DNA of 64,000 nucleotides from Flavipsychrobacter stenotrophus. GTDB lineage: Bacteria; Bacteroidota; Bacteroidia; Chitinophagales; Chitinophagaceae. The notes under the pieces are model-generated. The model did no database searches and had not been told where the DNA came from. It saw only the letters and a list, made by a program, of their open reading frames with translations. The stretch spans positions 186,001 to 250,000 of the forward strand of contig NZ_PPSL01000003.1 in NCBI RefSeq assembly GCF_002954265.1, read 5' to 3'. A program made the position numbers and the translations under genes. Shown piece after piece: positions 48,098 through 59,237 of this stretch. The stretch's first letter is position 1; each line of letters begins with the position of its first letter.

Positions 48098-49636
48098 ATG
48101 AAGAAGTTCTTATTTATAGTGGCTATTGTAGCCACCGGCCATAGTATTGGCTATAGCCAGCAGCACATTACAACATATTACGACCCATACAAGAAGTTTA
48201 AAGAAGAGGATTATTTTCTGGATAATAATGCGCAGATGCACGGGAAATATACCTCCTATTTTAGGGATGGTTCATTCAAACTTGTCTTAACTTATATACA
48301 TGGCAAAGTCAATGGTAAGGGTATCACCTATTACTTCGATGGCGGATCAAGGGGGATTGCGTCAATAGCCAACTATAAAGATGATGAACAAGATGGCCTA
48401 CAACAATATTATTTTGATAATGCTCCAGAGCCATCGGTGGAGGGTCATAAACCGTATGTGGTTGTAGAAGAATTATATCAAGGTGGAAGTATTACGTGGC
48501 GGAAAATGTATGATTTTGAAAATGGCAAACGGTTTCTAGCTAAACACGAGTTAATTGCCCAAGGTATAACAAAAGGGTATCTACCCAATGGCCACCAATA
48601 CTACCAAATTGCCGTAGATGGGGTAAACTTCCAGGATGGAAGTAGTAACACCAACAAAATTTGGTTTATGGCTAAGGACGGGAAGAAAAATGGTTTATAC
48701 AAGGAATGGTTTAGAAATGGTCAGATAGCGGATTCCTGTTACTACCTGAATGATTTACAAGAAGGCGTTGAAACGGGTTGGTATGATAATGGCGGGAAGA
48801 GATTGCGTTGTAGCTATGTCGGCGGGAAGAAAAGTGGAATTGAAACAGCTTGGCATATTAATGGGGCATTAGAATTCTCGGCAAATTATACCAATGGGAA
48901 AATTCAGGGGAGAGTTGATGTCTTGGATCCTAGCGGTGTTTTAATAAGTTCCGAAAACTATATCGAAGGCGATCGACAGTTATCGAACAGTGATGTCCAC
49001 AGAAGTATCGACCTCATTAGAAACAGTGACTATTCTCGAGCTAATAAGATGTTGGCTCTAGTGGAAAATGCCGGTATTCTAGGATATGATTCTGCAGTAG
49101 TGGCACTTGGTCTGTTCATGGACTACTATATAATTGACCATTTTGGCTATTCGGAAAACCTCATATTCTGGATAATGGCTCATCACCCTACGAAGCTAAC
49201 TGCTAATGACTATATCAAGTATAGCAACTATCTTAAACGAAACGACAAATATGACCCAAGTTCAGTGCTAGATTCTGCAATCAAGAATGTCCCAGACGAC
49301 CCGCGAATCCAGTTCCTATATGCTCATAACCGTCACGCATTTAGCATTGCAAACAGATATAACGACGACTCGTACAAATTTTATGAAATATGGATGTCTC
49401 ATTTAGATAATGGAGATGAAAAAGTTGGGCTATTGGAAGCTAAGGGTGTGATTATGGTACACGACTTTAATTTGCTGAAAAATACAAATTGCAACACCGA
49501 AGAGTCAAAACGTGCAACTCAAAAAATAAAAAGTGATCTCCAACCCTTTAATAAACTAAATGTTTATACGGATGATATCATAAAGATTATAAAGGACTAC
49601 GAAGATGGCTGCAAGTTTGAAATAGCACCCCGGTAA
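48098..49636 (+). CDS. Secreted MORN-variant (YwqK-like) repeat protein
   Basis: Start chosen at the ATG 48098, 11 bp after the lipoprotein stop, because it gives a signal peptide (MKKFLFIVAIVATGHSIGYSQ); the longer open frame would overlap the lipoprotein gene. The first ~300 residues contain about six MORN-variant units of the form 'GxYxxWFxNGQIxxxxYYxxGxxxG' (GKYTSYFRDGSFKLVLTY; GLYKEWFRNGQIADSCYY; GVETGWYDNGGKRLRC; GIETAWHINGALEFSANY). The remaining ~200 residues are helical, without a recognised family. Such proteins are often called YwqK-type antitoxins, but with a signal peptide and no toxin neighbour here, that role is doubtful. Confidence 0.8.
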   Translation: MKKFLFIVAIVATGHSIGYSQQHITTYYDPYKKFKEEDYFLDNNAQMHGKYTSYFRDGSFKLVLTYIHGKVNGKGITYYFDGGSRGIASIANYKDDEQDGLQQYYFDNAPEPSVEGHKPYVVVEELYQGGSITWRKMYDFENGKRFLAKHELIAQGITKGYLPNGHQYYQIAVDGVNFQDGSSNTNKIWFMAKDGKKNGLYKEWFRNGQIADSCYYLNDLQEGVETGWYDNGGKRLRCSYVGGKKSGIETAWHINGALEFSANYTNGKIQGRVDVLDPSGVLISSENYIEGDRQLSNSDVHRSIDLIRNSDYSRANKMLALVENAGILGYDSAVVALGLFMDYYIIDHFGYSENLIFWIMAHHPTKLTANDYIKYSNYLKRNDKYDPSSVLDSAIKNVPDDPRIQFLYAHNRHAFSIANRYNDDSYKFYEIWMSHLDNGDEKVGLLEAKGVIMVHDFNLLKNTNCNTEESKRATQKIKSDLQPFNKLNVYTDDIIKIIKDYEDGCKFEIAPR

Positions 49637-49653
49637 TCAGTTTACAATACTCA

Positions 49654-49726
49654 GAGGCCAATATAGCACCAGAAACCTAAGTGTAGTACAAGTACAGGTC
49701 GAAGAGGTTATATTGGCCTCATTTTT
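49654..49726 (+). terminator. Terminator between convergent genes
   Basis: Perfect 12-bp arms GAGGCCAATATA (49654-49665) and TATATTGGCCTC (49709-49720) with a 43-nt loop, followed by ATTTTT on the plus strand. It lies between the stops of the MORN-like gene and the giant minus-strand gene. Confidence 0.7.
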
Positions 49727-49746
49727 CTCTACGGCGATATCCGGTT

Positions 49747-52700
49747 CTATTCTTTCACCAGCCGTTGCACTACTTTTTTGTCACCTGCGGTAAGCTCTAC
49801 CATGTAGATCCCAGGTGCCTGGTTACTCAATGAAATGCTTACCGTACCACTTTGTCTTACACCCAGATCTTTACTGTATATACTCACTCCAGACAGGTTC
49901 ATCACACTTACACTTGTCTGCTCTTTCTGAGCTGTAGTAAAGGTAATGTTCACTTCATCAGTTGCAGGATTAGGTAACATATTTACATGAAGGCCATCGT
50001 CTGCAGTCTTGCCCGTTACGGGTTTCATGCTGAGTTCAAACCTTGCATCACCTTGCGTTGCCTTGTCCCTGCTGACGGCGAAACTGTATTCAGCACCAGC
50101 ATTCATTTCGATATAGCGGTCCAGCAGCTTGTCGTGCAGAAATATGGTGCTGCCTGATGGCATCACTACATTATCAGCCCTGATGATGAACTGCTGATCA
50201 TATGCACTTGAAATACCCAGTGGTATCACCCGCTCATTTCCAAACGGTCGGGCATCTATAGCCAGTTTGCGTTTGTCGGAAGAAAGGCTATAAAATGTGA
50301 AGTCAGTGCCCATTGGTTTCACCGCATCGTACTTGTTTTCCTCAGCCTCAGTTACGTTGTCGTTGAACTGAATACGCAATGCATCCCATAGGTGATAGTT
50401 GCTGTCATAGATAGACAGCGTGAGATAGTCAGAAGGCATTTTGAATAGGTAATTGTCATATACCGCCGCTTTATCGCTTTCCACAAAATTGAGAGAGTCG
50501 CCATCGTGACCTGCACGCACCTGGAAACAAGTGTTGGCAGCTATGTTGTAGGGAATAGGTGACGATGTTCCGATGGGTATTGTTACGAAGTTGCCCCCCG
50601 CTCCCAATGTGGGGTCCCACACGTAAAATGCGGCACCCTGTACATTGCCGGTCTGAGCAGCATAATAAAGAACAGTACCAATATCAACCGGTGACGGGTA
50701 AGGATTACCTATCATGTTAAAAGACTGGTGTAACGGGTTAGCAGCACCTTGTGCCAGGAACACCGTTTGAGGCCCCTGGTTAATGTTACCAGACATTTTA
50801 ACTGTTACCTCCGCCGGGTCGTACATACCGTAGTAACCAAGATACCCAAGGCCTTCGCCTTTTGCACCCCTGAAGAATAAACGGATACCCTGATATCTTT
50901 TTATCTTATTGCTATCGGCAGCTGATGCATTGATCTTTGTAAATGGCTTCCATCCGGGATCATACCCCATGGTATCATTCTCCGTGTAAGGATCGAGCCT
51001 GAATGCCGATGGCGCATTACTTGCTGTTGAGGTAAAGCCACTGCCGGCACCCCCCGGCCCGGTAATATCAATGTATCGTTGTACCTGGCTGAGCGATAAC
51101 GAAGAATTAAACGGATGACTCCAGAAACGGTACCTGCGGTAGTGACCCTGTACATATTGGTCCACCTTCACCTTTCCGGATATTGAACCACCTGATGCAG
51201 GTAAAGCAGCTATTCTTGCAGTGCTCAATGAATCGCCTGACGCCAGTTCTAGGCTATCATTAGTAGTTAGTGTGCCTGCGGTAATGTAAAGGGTATTACT
51301 TATAACAATACGCGACCCCGTATCTATTGTTGCACCGGCACTATTGTTCAGCTCCAGATTGTTTATCGTACCCTTACCTTTAATAGTTTGATAGGAAGTA
51401 TTATTCAACACCACTTTTCCTGCACCTGAAACCGTGCTGTTGTTAGTTAATGTACCTGACACTGCAAGTTCTGCACCACCATTAATATCCAGCGCAGAAC
51501 CCGGGTTCAACTTAATGTTTCTGACAGTACCTGACACCGCAATTGAAGGCCCGAAAGTGGCCGCACCAATTGTTACATCGTCTGATACAGTAGGGACAAA
51601 TCCGCAAGACCAGTTAGCGACATCGTTCCAGTCAGAAGAACCACCCAGCCATGTCATAAGGATAGGGTTAATGGCAATTGTATCTGTGAGCGCGGCAGAG
51701 CATGCCGGATTGTGAGCACCTAACATGTAATAGGTATGCGGTGCTGTGATGACGCCTGTTGACAAAGAATGGACAACCCCGGTGAAAGTAAATGAAACCG
51801 GCGTACCTCCATCAATTGAGTAGTCAACAATTGTGCCCGATGATCCTGAAAAATCTATATTGCCGGCATAACCCGAGCAAGGCTGACTGACACTTGTGAC
51901 CGATGTAGCAGGATCTGTATATACGGAAACACTAACTGGATATACCGCGCTTGCACAAAGCCCGTCAGATACTGTCAGGCTCCCATTGAATGTACCGGGC
52001 GTACCAGCCGAAGGAATAATTAATGTAACAGATGAACCGCTTAAGGTAGCGCCCGCAAAATCAGCAAACCCGGCAGCATTGGCTGGCGCGTCCCAGTCTA
52101 TACCGTAAACCGTCGGGCTTCCGGCAACGCCACTAAAGCTAACAGGAAGCGACGTGGACGGCTGGCATATACTACCAATTGTGCCAAGTGATATAGCCGG
52201 AGATTGATTTAATGTATCTGCACCCTGCATATCTGACTGGCAGCCACCTGGGCCAACGGCCACCACTTTATAAACTCCCGGAACAGAAACTGTTGCAAAT
52301 GAGAATGGTGCTGTGGTACCACCAAATGTTGCAACGGTGGTAGAGGGTAGTCTTTTCAAAAGATAGTTAACAACAGACGACTGAGAACCATCGAGACCAA
52401 CACTAAGACCGGCGGCGCTACAGCCATTGCCACCTGTCACGTTATAAGCCGATGGGTAGTCATTGACTGTTACGGAAGCTGTGGTAGCTGTAACTGTGCC
52501 ACACATATTTGCAGCTGAAAGAGTATAAATGCCTGTATACAATGTCGACACAGTGAGTGATGCCGGATTTAATATAGTTGCGGAATATGCGTCAGGCCCA
52601 CTCCACGAATAGCTTGTTGCTCCCGTAGCGGTTCCTGTTAGTGTCAGCGATGCGCCGGTACATAGTGAGCTTCCCGATGCGGTGGCTGTAACAGCTGACG

Positions 52701-55700
52701 GAGCTACGCTCACCACGGTGGTAACAGTATTGATACCCGTCGCTACACAACTGTTCACATCAGCTACCGTCATTGAATAAACCTGGGTAACCGGAGTTGC
52801 AGGAACTGAAGATACCGTAACGGAGACATTCGTCAGAGAACTGACGGTTGAAGAAGAATAACCCGACGGGCCACTCCAGGTGTACGTATATGGTGCAGTG
52901 CCTGAACTGATAGCAGAAACGAGCGTAAGATTGCTTCCCGCACATATTGCAGTAGCAGCCGACACAGCAGAAACAACGGGCGAAGGATTGACAGTTACGG
53001 TAATACTGCCCGATGCAGTGAATGTGCCCAATGAGGTAACAATACTCACCAGCGAATAGGTAGTAGTTGCAGGCAAGGTATCTACCGTAAAACCAACCCC
53101 GGTACTATTAATGGTTATTGACGCTGCAATTGCATGCCTGGTATAATTGATAACCGATCCAGGATTGCCATAAAAGGTAACGGTGTCCGGATTGCCGGAG
53201 CACAAAGTAGTTGCATTGGTAGTTATCCCGGCTTTTGATGAAGGTGCAGGCACAACACCTTTAAATTTCACCGAGGTGGTGCCGGTGGCAAGAGTTGTGA
53301 CAGATGATCCGGCACCATTGTCCGCAACCTTTATCACTGCGTTTATTGGTGTGGCAGCAGTAGTAGCGTATATGGTATAAGGAACTGTAGTAAAATCAGC
53401 CGTGAGACCACGGCAAGCTGTAGTAGTAACGTTGTACGAAAAATTATAGGTGCTTCCTGTTTGGGTAAACTTCTGAATGCCGGCTACATCATCGGCTACA
53501 TACATTGTTTTACTATCAGGCGAGATCGCAAACGCATAAGGACTACTTCCCCCACCCGATGTGATCAATGTGGACGTAGCTGAAGCAGTGGGTGTACCGG
53601 TACCCACCTGATAAATACCGGGAGAAGACACAACTGAAGATGTGTATAGCTGGCCGTTAAAGACGCCACTTACCCTCGTACTGTTGGGTGTAGACGACAC
53701 CTGGGTATTGGCGGTCGCACCCATTAACTGGGTACCCGCACTTGTAGGCGTACCGGTAGAGCATCCGGCACCATAGTAGACGCTACCCGCAGCAGTGGCT
53801 GAGGAATAGTCATCATAACAAAACAAGGTGGTACCCGGTATGACAGATACTCTTGAATAGGCTTTAGATGGCAATACCGAAAGTATCTCTTTGCGAACAC
53901 CTAAACCCGGAATGGTAGTTACACCTGCTACACCCGCCGTGGTGTCAAAACCAGCAACAATGATGTGTGTGCCTTCCGCATCCAGTGTCATAAAGCCCTG
54001 TTCCTGCACATGCCCAACCGGCGCCTGTGTGAGTTTAACATTGCCCGATGCTGTCGGAAAATTGACTGCGCTAACAGCCGTACCGGCCGTTGTATATTCA
54101 ATAAGCGATACACTCGCAGATGATGTAGAATTTCCATTTTGCTTAAGCACAACGATATTGGCACTTGCAAAGGCATTGCTGACCACAACCGGAAAAGTTG
54201 CTGACACCGAACAACTACCCGTTGACAGGCTATAGCTCACAGTTGTGCTCCCTGCCGAAAGCCCGGTGATAACACCACCTGCACTGACAGAGGCAAAAGT
54301 GGGCGTGCCAACACTCCATGTACCGCCGGCATCTCCTGAAGAGGTCAGCGTGCTTATTTGTCCCGGTATAAGTGATGCAGCGCCTGATATGGTGCCGGCA
54401 TTCGGCGACGGATTGATGGTAGTGGTTACTGTATTGACACCGGTGGCCTCACAACCGTTAGCATCCGTAACTATCAGTGTGTAAACCTGCGTAGTGGGCG
54501 TAGCCGGTACCGATGTAATAGTAAGGGAGTTGGAAAGCAAGGTAGATGTTGCTGAGTTGCTGTAAGACGAAGGCCCGTTCCATGTGTAGGCATAGCTGGG
54601 CGAGGTTGCCGAAATAGACGAGGTCAGATGCAAACCCGTACCTGCACATAGTGTGCTTTCCCCTGAAATGGATAGTATTGCTGGACGAGGTAATATAGTG
54701 ACAGCAGCGGTGCCGGACATGCCAATGCTACAGCCAGACGTGCCGTCGGTTCCTGTAACCGAGTAGGTGGCAGCGGCAGTAACCGCGGCAAAACCAACGG
54801 CACTGCCTGTGCCCGCTACCGGGCTGCCAACCGGAGTTGCGCCATTGTACAATTGATAGTTTGTGCCCGACTGAGAACCGTTAAGCCCTATAACGATGCC
54901 CGTACCGCCCGTACAATAGCCGCCGGTGCCGGTTACCGTATAGATAGTTGGCGAACCAACAGTTGTTGTTACTGTATTTATTCCCGTTGCACTGCATCCG
55001 TTGGCATCAACTACCGACAGCGTGTATACAGGGTTCGCGGGTGCCGCCGGCATTGAAGTTGCATTTGCAGAGTTAGTTGTAGCAGACGATGCGGTTGATG
55101 CAGAAAAACCACCGGGGCCGCTCCAGGTATAAGTATAAGGCGTGATACCCGAGGTAACTGCTGTATTAAGGTGCAAGGTATTCCCTGCACACACTGTGGG
55201 GTCTGCATGTATGGTTGTAATTGCCGGTGCACCACCGGGATTCACGGTTATTGTAGCGCTGCCGGTTGCCAGAAAGGTACCCACCGATGTGGCAATACTG
55301 ACAAGAGAATAAGTTGTGGTGCTTGTGGGTGACACACCGATAACACCCATACCTGTTGCATCAATTGTAACTGATAAGTTACCGGTACCATTGCTGTAAG
55401 TAACAGTAGACCCGGGATTAGCGTAGATAATCACAGAATCCAGGTTGCCGGAACAGATCAACGGGGTAGTTACCTTTATTTTTGCGAATGGAGATGGCGT
55501 AAATGAAACACCCCTGAAATTGTTGGTGCTTATAGCAGTAGCCAGTGCAGTAATAGGGGAGCTTGCGCCATTGTCGGTCATCTTTATAATAGAGTTGGCG
55601 GGCGATGCGGCTGTAGTAGCATAGAGGATGTACGGTGATGTTGTAAAGTCTACCGTGAGGCCACGACAATTAGTCGTAGTAACCTTGTACTGGAAAACGA

Positions 55701-58700
55701 ATGTGCCCGCCACCTTTGAATATTTGAATATTCCCGCAGCATCATCGGCTATATACAGCGTATTACCATCAGGGCTTATAGCAAAGGCGAACGGACTTGC
55801 TCCGGTAAGCCCCGACATGTTGAGTAGCGTAGCTGTGGCCGATGTAGTTGGTATCCCCGAACCGAGAGCAGATATACCAGCGGGTGATTGACCTGAGCAA
55901 TATAACTGCCCGTTGAATATTTGAACATTCCTTAGAAAGTTATTGCTGTAAACAGATGCCGGTGTGTTCATAAACATGATCCCATTGCCACCCAAACCTG
56001 ATGCGTAGTAGTTTGCCCCATTGGCAGTGCCACCATTAATGTCATTAAAAGAATAGACGTCTTGCTTATAGGCAAGTGTGGAAGTTTTTAACGGGTCCAC
56101 TATAAACAGCTCTCTCTTGTATGTCGCACTCGACTGCCCGTGTGGAGACGCTGTACCCGCCGGTGCGTCGTATCCCGGCACAATAAGATTGGTCTGCTCA
56201 GCATCAAGAGACATTTGCCCTTCAGATACGCGACTGGCACCGGCTGTAATTTGCACGGTGCCACTCGATGGAAGCACTACTGTATTAACCGTTGAACCCG
56301 TAGTCGTATACTCCAGCAAAGAAACCGCACCTGCTGCATCCGTGGTGCCGGCAACCTGGAAAACAACAAGATTACGTGGTGTAAATGCCGGCTTTACTGT
56401 TACCCTGGTAGTATAGTTCACGGTTCCACAGCCCGATACCGCAACCGCGTACTGAATTGTAGATGTATCTGTAGTACTGTAAGCTGCAGCAGTTGTTGCC
56501 GCCGTAACAACCCCTGTAGACGCATTTATAGAGGCTACTGAAGAAGAAGTGCTTGACCACACACCTCCGGTGCCGGCTCCGGCTACTGTTACTGTTATTA
56601 TCTGTCCGGGCAAAAGCGTCAGCGGTCCGGAAATAGTACCCGCCTGTGGTGTCACTGTAAGATTCGTGCCATTATCCGTTCCTATAGTTGAGCTATTTAC
56701 GACCCTTATCCTATACCCGCTTCCACCAGTCGCAGAGGCAGGAATATTTGCCATAATAGTACCTGATGTGGTACTGGTAAGTGTGCCAATGTTCAGCGGA
56801 CTAGCAAAAGAACCGGCCGCATCTGATAGCTGCGCCGTGAAAATATTGCCCGCCGCAAATGTGCCGGTTGCAGTAAACGGCACATTAATGGACGCACCAC
56901 TTGCACACAACGAACCCGAAACGGTGCCGGTTGCAATTGTTGTTGCAGCCGTTGCTGAGCCATCAGATATTTTAGACAAAAATTGGTCTAAAACCCCGCC
57001 AAACGTGCCCTGGAAGGCAGTTGCTGTAGCTATTCCTGAAGTGCTCTGGGTAAAACCCCCGACAAATATTGTATCAGTACTGCTTACAGCTATGGCATTT
57101 GCTGCGTCGGCCGATGGCCCTCCGAGGTAACTACCCCATTGCAGTGCTCCCGCCGAATTGAATTTAACAATTAACGCATCTGTAGACCCTCCATTTACGT
57201 TCTGGAAACCACCTGTAGCCACAGCTGACGTGGATGCTGTGCTGCCCGATATATAGACACTGCCATCAGAAGCAGTAGCACACGCATTGGCATTATCTGC
57301 CAGCGATCCGCCATAATAAGTGCTCCATAACAATATGCCGCCCGTTGCAAATTTGGCCAGGAATGCATCTGCTGTGCCTCCGCCATAAGTATTTTGCGCT
57401 ACAGTTGCACTGCTGGCAATACCTGTAAGAGATGCTGTTGATCCCGAAAGATATACGTTCCCTGTATTATCAACAGTACAATTCACGGTACTTTCAGCCA
57501 GTTCACCGCCAAAATATTTACACCACAACAATGATGCTGACCCACTTAGAGATGTATTAAACTTGGCAAGGAAGCCATCCATAGTTCCTCCTCCGTATGT
57601 GCCTGTTGTGGCAACACCCAATGTTGAAGGTGTTGAGCCGCACAGGTATACATTTCCGCTATTATCTACAGCACAAGAGTGATAGCTTATTACTTCATTA
57701 CCGGTACCACCAAAGTAGGTGCCCCATTGCCGTGCGCCGGAAGAATTAAATTTGGCTATGAAAAGATCATTCCCGGTTGTTCCTGATGGTGTAGTCCGGT
57801 ATCCGCCCGATGATGCTATATTAGTTGTTGGTGTCCCTGTTACATTTGTTGTGCCGGATAAATATACATTGTCCGAAGCGTCAACAGCGCAGGTAGGTGT
57901 CCCTTCAGCATTATTGGCACCATAGTAGGTTGACCAGAGGCGGGCACCCGAAGCATCAAACTTTGCTAAAAACACATCGCTTGTACCGCTGATGGCAGTC
58001 TGAAATGCACCTGCTGTAGCAATGCTGGCACTAACTGTAGTTGTTGTACCTCCGCACAAATACACATTACCTGAATTGTCAGCAGCGCACAATGGCGTTG
58101 TTTCGTTGCCTGTGCCGCCATAATAAGTTGCCCATGCTCTTGTGCCATCCGGCCTGAATTTGACAAGAAACGCATCAGACGTACCGCCACCGTATATTAA
58201 CTGGTATCCTCCCGATGCCAGCGAGGAGGCATTAGTAGCTATAGTGCCGGATAGGTATACATTACCCGATGCATCGGTTACACAGCCATATGCCTGTTCA
58301 TTACCTGATCCGCCATAGTAAGTAGTCCAGCTTACAGACGGGTCAATGGTTAATGTGGCATTTGCCGGATATGCAGCCATGTCAAAGCCAATAATATTAC
58401 TGCCATACAGCCTGAATTTTGTCGGAATACTTTTCCCGTCAGCAAAACTCACCGGAGGGGCCTCATTTACTTCACCCAGGCGCGTTTTCATCAGCAACTC
58501 GCCGCCATTGGTGATGCTTACCTTATCTGCATCTTTTATTTTTAACCGTATCTGGTCCGGGTTACCGCCGGGCCTTACCACAAAATCATATTTTATATGG
58601 CCTTCCGCACTATACACCACCCAGTCAATGTTAGGATATACTTCCTTATACACCACTTTTTCATAACTGGCAACGCCCGTAATACCGCCGGTGTTCATCC

Positions 58701-59091
58701 CGTTGAAAAAGTTTTCGGTATAGTTGCTCTTCTCCAGCTTAATTATTGATGCTGTTTTGCTGGCCCCGACCAATTCAAGAGAAAAACGATGGGTCTTAAC
58801 ACGCACATTTTCTCCTGTGTTTTTGTCATTGACCGCCTTTGTAAACTGGTAGTCTATACCTGCCGTTGTCAGGCAAAAGCTCATAACTCCTTTATGGCCG
58901 GTGAATAATACATCATTCCTCAGCCTGCCGCTGTGGTCGTATACCTGCCCCTTGTTTTCAGTAAAAAGCAATGGTTGCTGTCGTAGTTTTTGTGCGTAGT
59001 TTTCCAGTAGCCGATCATTGACCTTTGCAGTACATAAAAAAGAAAGCAGTACCGACCAAACGGTTATTATAGATAAAGAAAGTGTTTTCAT
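49747..59091 (-). CDS. 3,114-residue T9SS-exported SBBP/Ig/propeller giant
   Basis: After a signal peptide (MKTLSLSIITVWSVLLSFLC...), residues ~35-260 form the globular head typically found before SBBP repeats (LLFTENKGQVYD, YPNIDWVVYS, YDFVVRPGGNPDQI). I recall public records calling this DUF7948. Seven SBBP repeats follow (~260-700; WTTYYGGSGNE, WATYYGGTGNE and so on), fitting a seven-bladed propeller. Then come two large similar blocks, each an 'IVVF/VL..LLEYTT' propeller-like section (from ~900 and ~1640) followed by Ig-like units. Next are further Ig-like units, a segment with 'DWNDVANWSCGFVPTVSDDV' style beta-helix start (~2480), a domain with GNPYPSPVDIG, and a type A sorting domain (LPNPATDEV...VVQRLVKE). 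Likely a surface structural or adhesion protein. Its base composition looks more GC-rich than the region to the left. Confidence 0.88.
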   Translation of the reverse strand: MKTLSLSIITVWSVLLSFLCTAKVNDRLLENYAQKLRQQPLLFTENKGQVYDHSGRLRNDVLFTGHKGVMSFCLTTAGIDYQFTKAVNDKNTGENVRVKTHRFSLELVGASKTASIIKLEKSNYTENFFNGMNTGGITGVASYEKVVYKEVYPNIDWVVYSAEGHIKYDFVVRPGGNPDQIRLKIKDADKVSITNGGELLMKTRLGEVNEAPPVSFADGKSIPTKFRLYGSNIIGFDMAAYPANATLTIDPSVSWTTYYGGSGNEQAYGCVTDASGNVYLSGTIATNASSLASGGYQLIYGGGTSDAFLVKFRPDGTRAWATYYGGTGNETTPLCAADNSGNVYLCGGTTTTVSASIATAGAFQTAISGTSDVFLAKFDASGARLWSTYYGANNAEGTPTCAVDASDNVYLSGTTNVTGTPTTNIASSGGYRTTPSGTTGNDLFIAKFNSSGARQWGTYFGGTGNEVISYHSCAVDNSGNVYLCGSTPSTLGVATTGTYGGGTMDGFLAKFNTSLSGSASLLWCKYFGGELAESTVNCTVDNTGNVYLSGSTASLTGIASSATVAQNTYGGGTADAFLAKFATGGILLWSTYYGGSLADNANACATASDGSVYISGSTASTSAVATGGFQNVNGGSTDALIVKFNSAGALQWGSYLGGPSADAANAIAVSSTDTIFVGGFTQSTSGIATATAFQGTFGGVLDQFLSKISDGSATAATTIATGTVSGSLCASGASINVPFTATGTFAAGNIFTAQLSDAAGSFASPLNIGTLTSTTSGTIMANIPASATGGSGYRIRVVNSSTIGTDNGTNLTVTPQAGTISGPLTLLPGQIITVTVAGAGTGGVWSSTSSSVASINASTGVVTAATTAAAYSTTDTSTIQYAVAVSGCGTVNYTTRVTVKPAFTPRNLVVFQVAGTTDAAGAVSLLEYTTTGSTVNTVVLPSSGTVQITAGASRVSEGQMSLDAEQTNLIVPGYDAPAGTASPHGQSSATYKRELFIVDPLKTSTLAYKQDVYSFNDINGGTANGANYYASGLGGNGIMFMNTPASVYSNNFLRNVQIFNGQLYCSGQSPAGISALGSGIPTTSATATLLNMSGLTGASPFAFAISPDGNTLYIADDAAGIFKYSKVAGTFVFQYKVTTTNCRGLTVDFTTSPYILYATTAASPANSIIKMTDNGASSPITALATAISTNNFRGVSFTPSPFAKIKVTTPLICSGNLDSVIIYANPGSTVTYSNGTGNLSVTIDATGMGVIGVSPTSTTTYSLVSIATSVGTFLATGSATITVNPGGAPAITTIHADPTVCAGNTLHLNTAVTSGITPYTYTWSGPGGFSASTASSATTNSANATSMPAAPANPVYTLSVVDANGCSATGINTVTTTVGSPTIYTVTGTGGYCTGGTGIVIGLNGSQSGTNYQLYNGATPVGSPVAGTGSAVGFAAVTAAATYSVTGTDGTSGCSIGMSGTAAVTILPRPAILSISGESTLCAGTGLHLTSSISATSPSYAYTWNGPSSYSNSATSTLLSNSLTITSVPATPTTQVYTLIVTDANGCEATGVNTVTTTINPSPNAGTISGAASLIPGQISTLTSSGDAGGTWSVGTPTFASVSAGGVITGLSAGSTTVSYSLSTGSCSVSATFPVVVSNAFASANIVVLKQNGNSTSSASVSLIEYTTAGTAVSAVNFPTASGNVKLTQAPVGHVQEQGFMTLDAEGTHIIVAGFDTTAGVAGVTTIPGLGVRKEILSVLPSKAYSRVSVIPGTTLFCYDDYSSATAAGSVYYGAGCSTGTPTSAGTQLMGATANTQVSSTPNSTRVSGVFNGQLYTSSVVSSPGIYQVGTGTPTASATSTLITSGGGSSPYAFAISPDSKTMYVADDVAGIQKFTQTGSTYNFSYNVTTTACRGLTADFTTVPYTIYATTAATPINAVIKVADNGAGSSVTTLATGTTSVKFKGVVPAPSSKAGITTNATTLCSGNPDTVTFYGNPGSVINYTRHAIAASITINSTGVGFTVDTLPATTTYSLVSIVTSLGTFTASGSITVTVNPSPVVSAVSAATAICAGSNLTLVSAISSGTAPYTYTWSGPSGYSSSTVSSLTNVSVTVSSVPATPVTQVYSMTVADVNSCVATGINTVTTVVSVAPSAVTATASGSSLCTGASLTLTGTATGATSYSWSGPDAYSATILNPASLTVSTLYTGIYTLSAANMCGTVTATTASVTVNDYPSAYNVTGGNGCSAAGLSVGLDGSQSSVVNYLLKRLPSTTVATFGGTTAPFSFATVSVPGVYKVVAVGPGGCQSDMQGADTLNQSPAISLGTIGSICQPSTSLPVSFSGVAGSPTVYGIDWDAPANAAGFADFAGATLSGSSVTLIIPSAGTPGTFNGSLTVSDGLCASAVYPVSVSVYTDPATSVTSVSQPCSGYAGNIDFSGSSGTIVDYSIDGGTPVSFTFTGVVHSLSTGVITAPHTYYMLGAHNPACSAALTDTIAINPILMTWLGGSSDWNDVANWSCGFVPTVSDDVTIGAATFGPSIAVSGTVRNIKLNPGSALDINGGAELAVSGTLTNNSTVSGAGKVVLNNTSYQTIKGKGTINNLELNNSAGATIDTGSRIVISNTLYITAGTLTTNDSLELASGDSLSTARIAALPASGGSISGKVKVDQYVQGHYRRYRFWSHPFNSSLSLSQVQRYIDITGPGGAGSGFTSTASNAPSAFRLDPYTENDTMGYDPGWKPFTKINASAADSNKIKRYQGIRLFFRGAKGEGLGYLGYYGMYDPAEVTVKMSGNINQGPQTVFLAQGAANPLHQSFNMIGNPYPSPVDIGTVLYYAAQTGNVQGAAFYVWDPTLGAGGNFVTIPIGTSSPIPYNIAANTCFQVRAGHDGDSLNFVESDKAAVYDNYLFKMPSDYLTLSIYDSNYHLWDALRIQFNDNVTEAEENKYDAVKPMGTDFTFYSLSSDKRKLAIDARPFGNERVIPLGISSAYDQQFIIRADNVVMPSGSTIFLHDKLLDRYIEMNAGAEYSFAVSRDKATQGDARFELSMKPVTGKTADDGLHVNMLPNPATDEVNITFTTAQKEQTSVSVMNLSGVSIYSKDLGVRQSGTVSISLSNQAPGIYMVELTAGDKKVVQRLVKE

Positions 59092-59237
59092 GAGAAACTT
59101 ATTAACCAGAATGTAATTGTATGTTAATTATTTATTATATATAAGGGCCCAGCAAATCGCCGGAAAGAAAATTTAAAATGAACGTAACATCGCAATAGCA
59201 ATTATACTGGTTAGTATCGTTGCCAGCATTCGCTAAC

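Noticed and set aside
48098-49636. Antitoxin role for the YwqK-like MORN protein
   Set aside because: It has a signal peptide and no neighbouring toxin; the antitoxin label comes only from the repeat family name.
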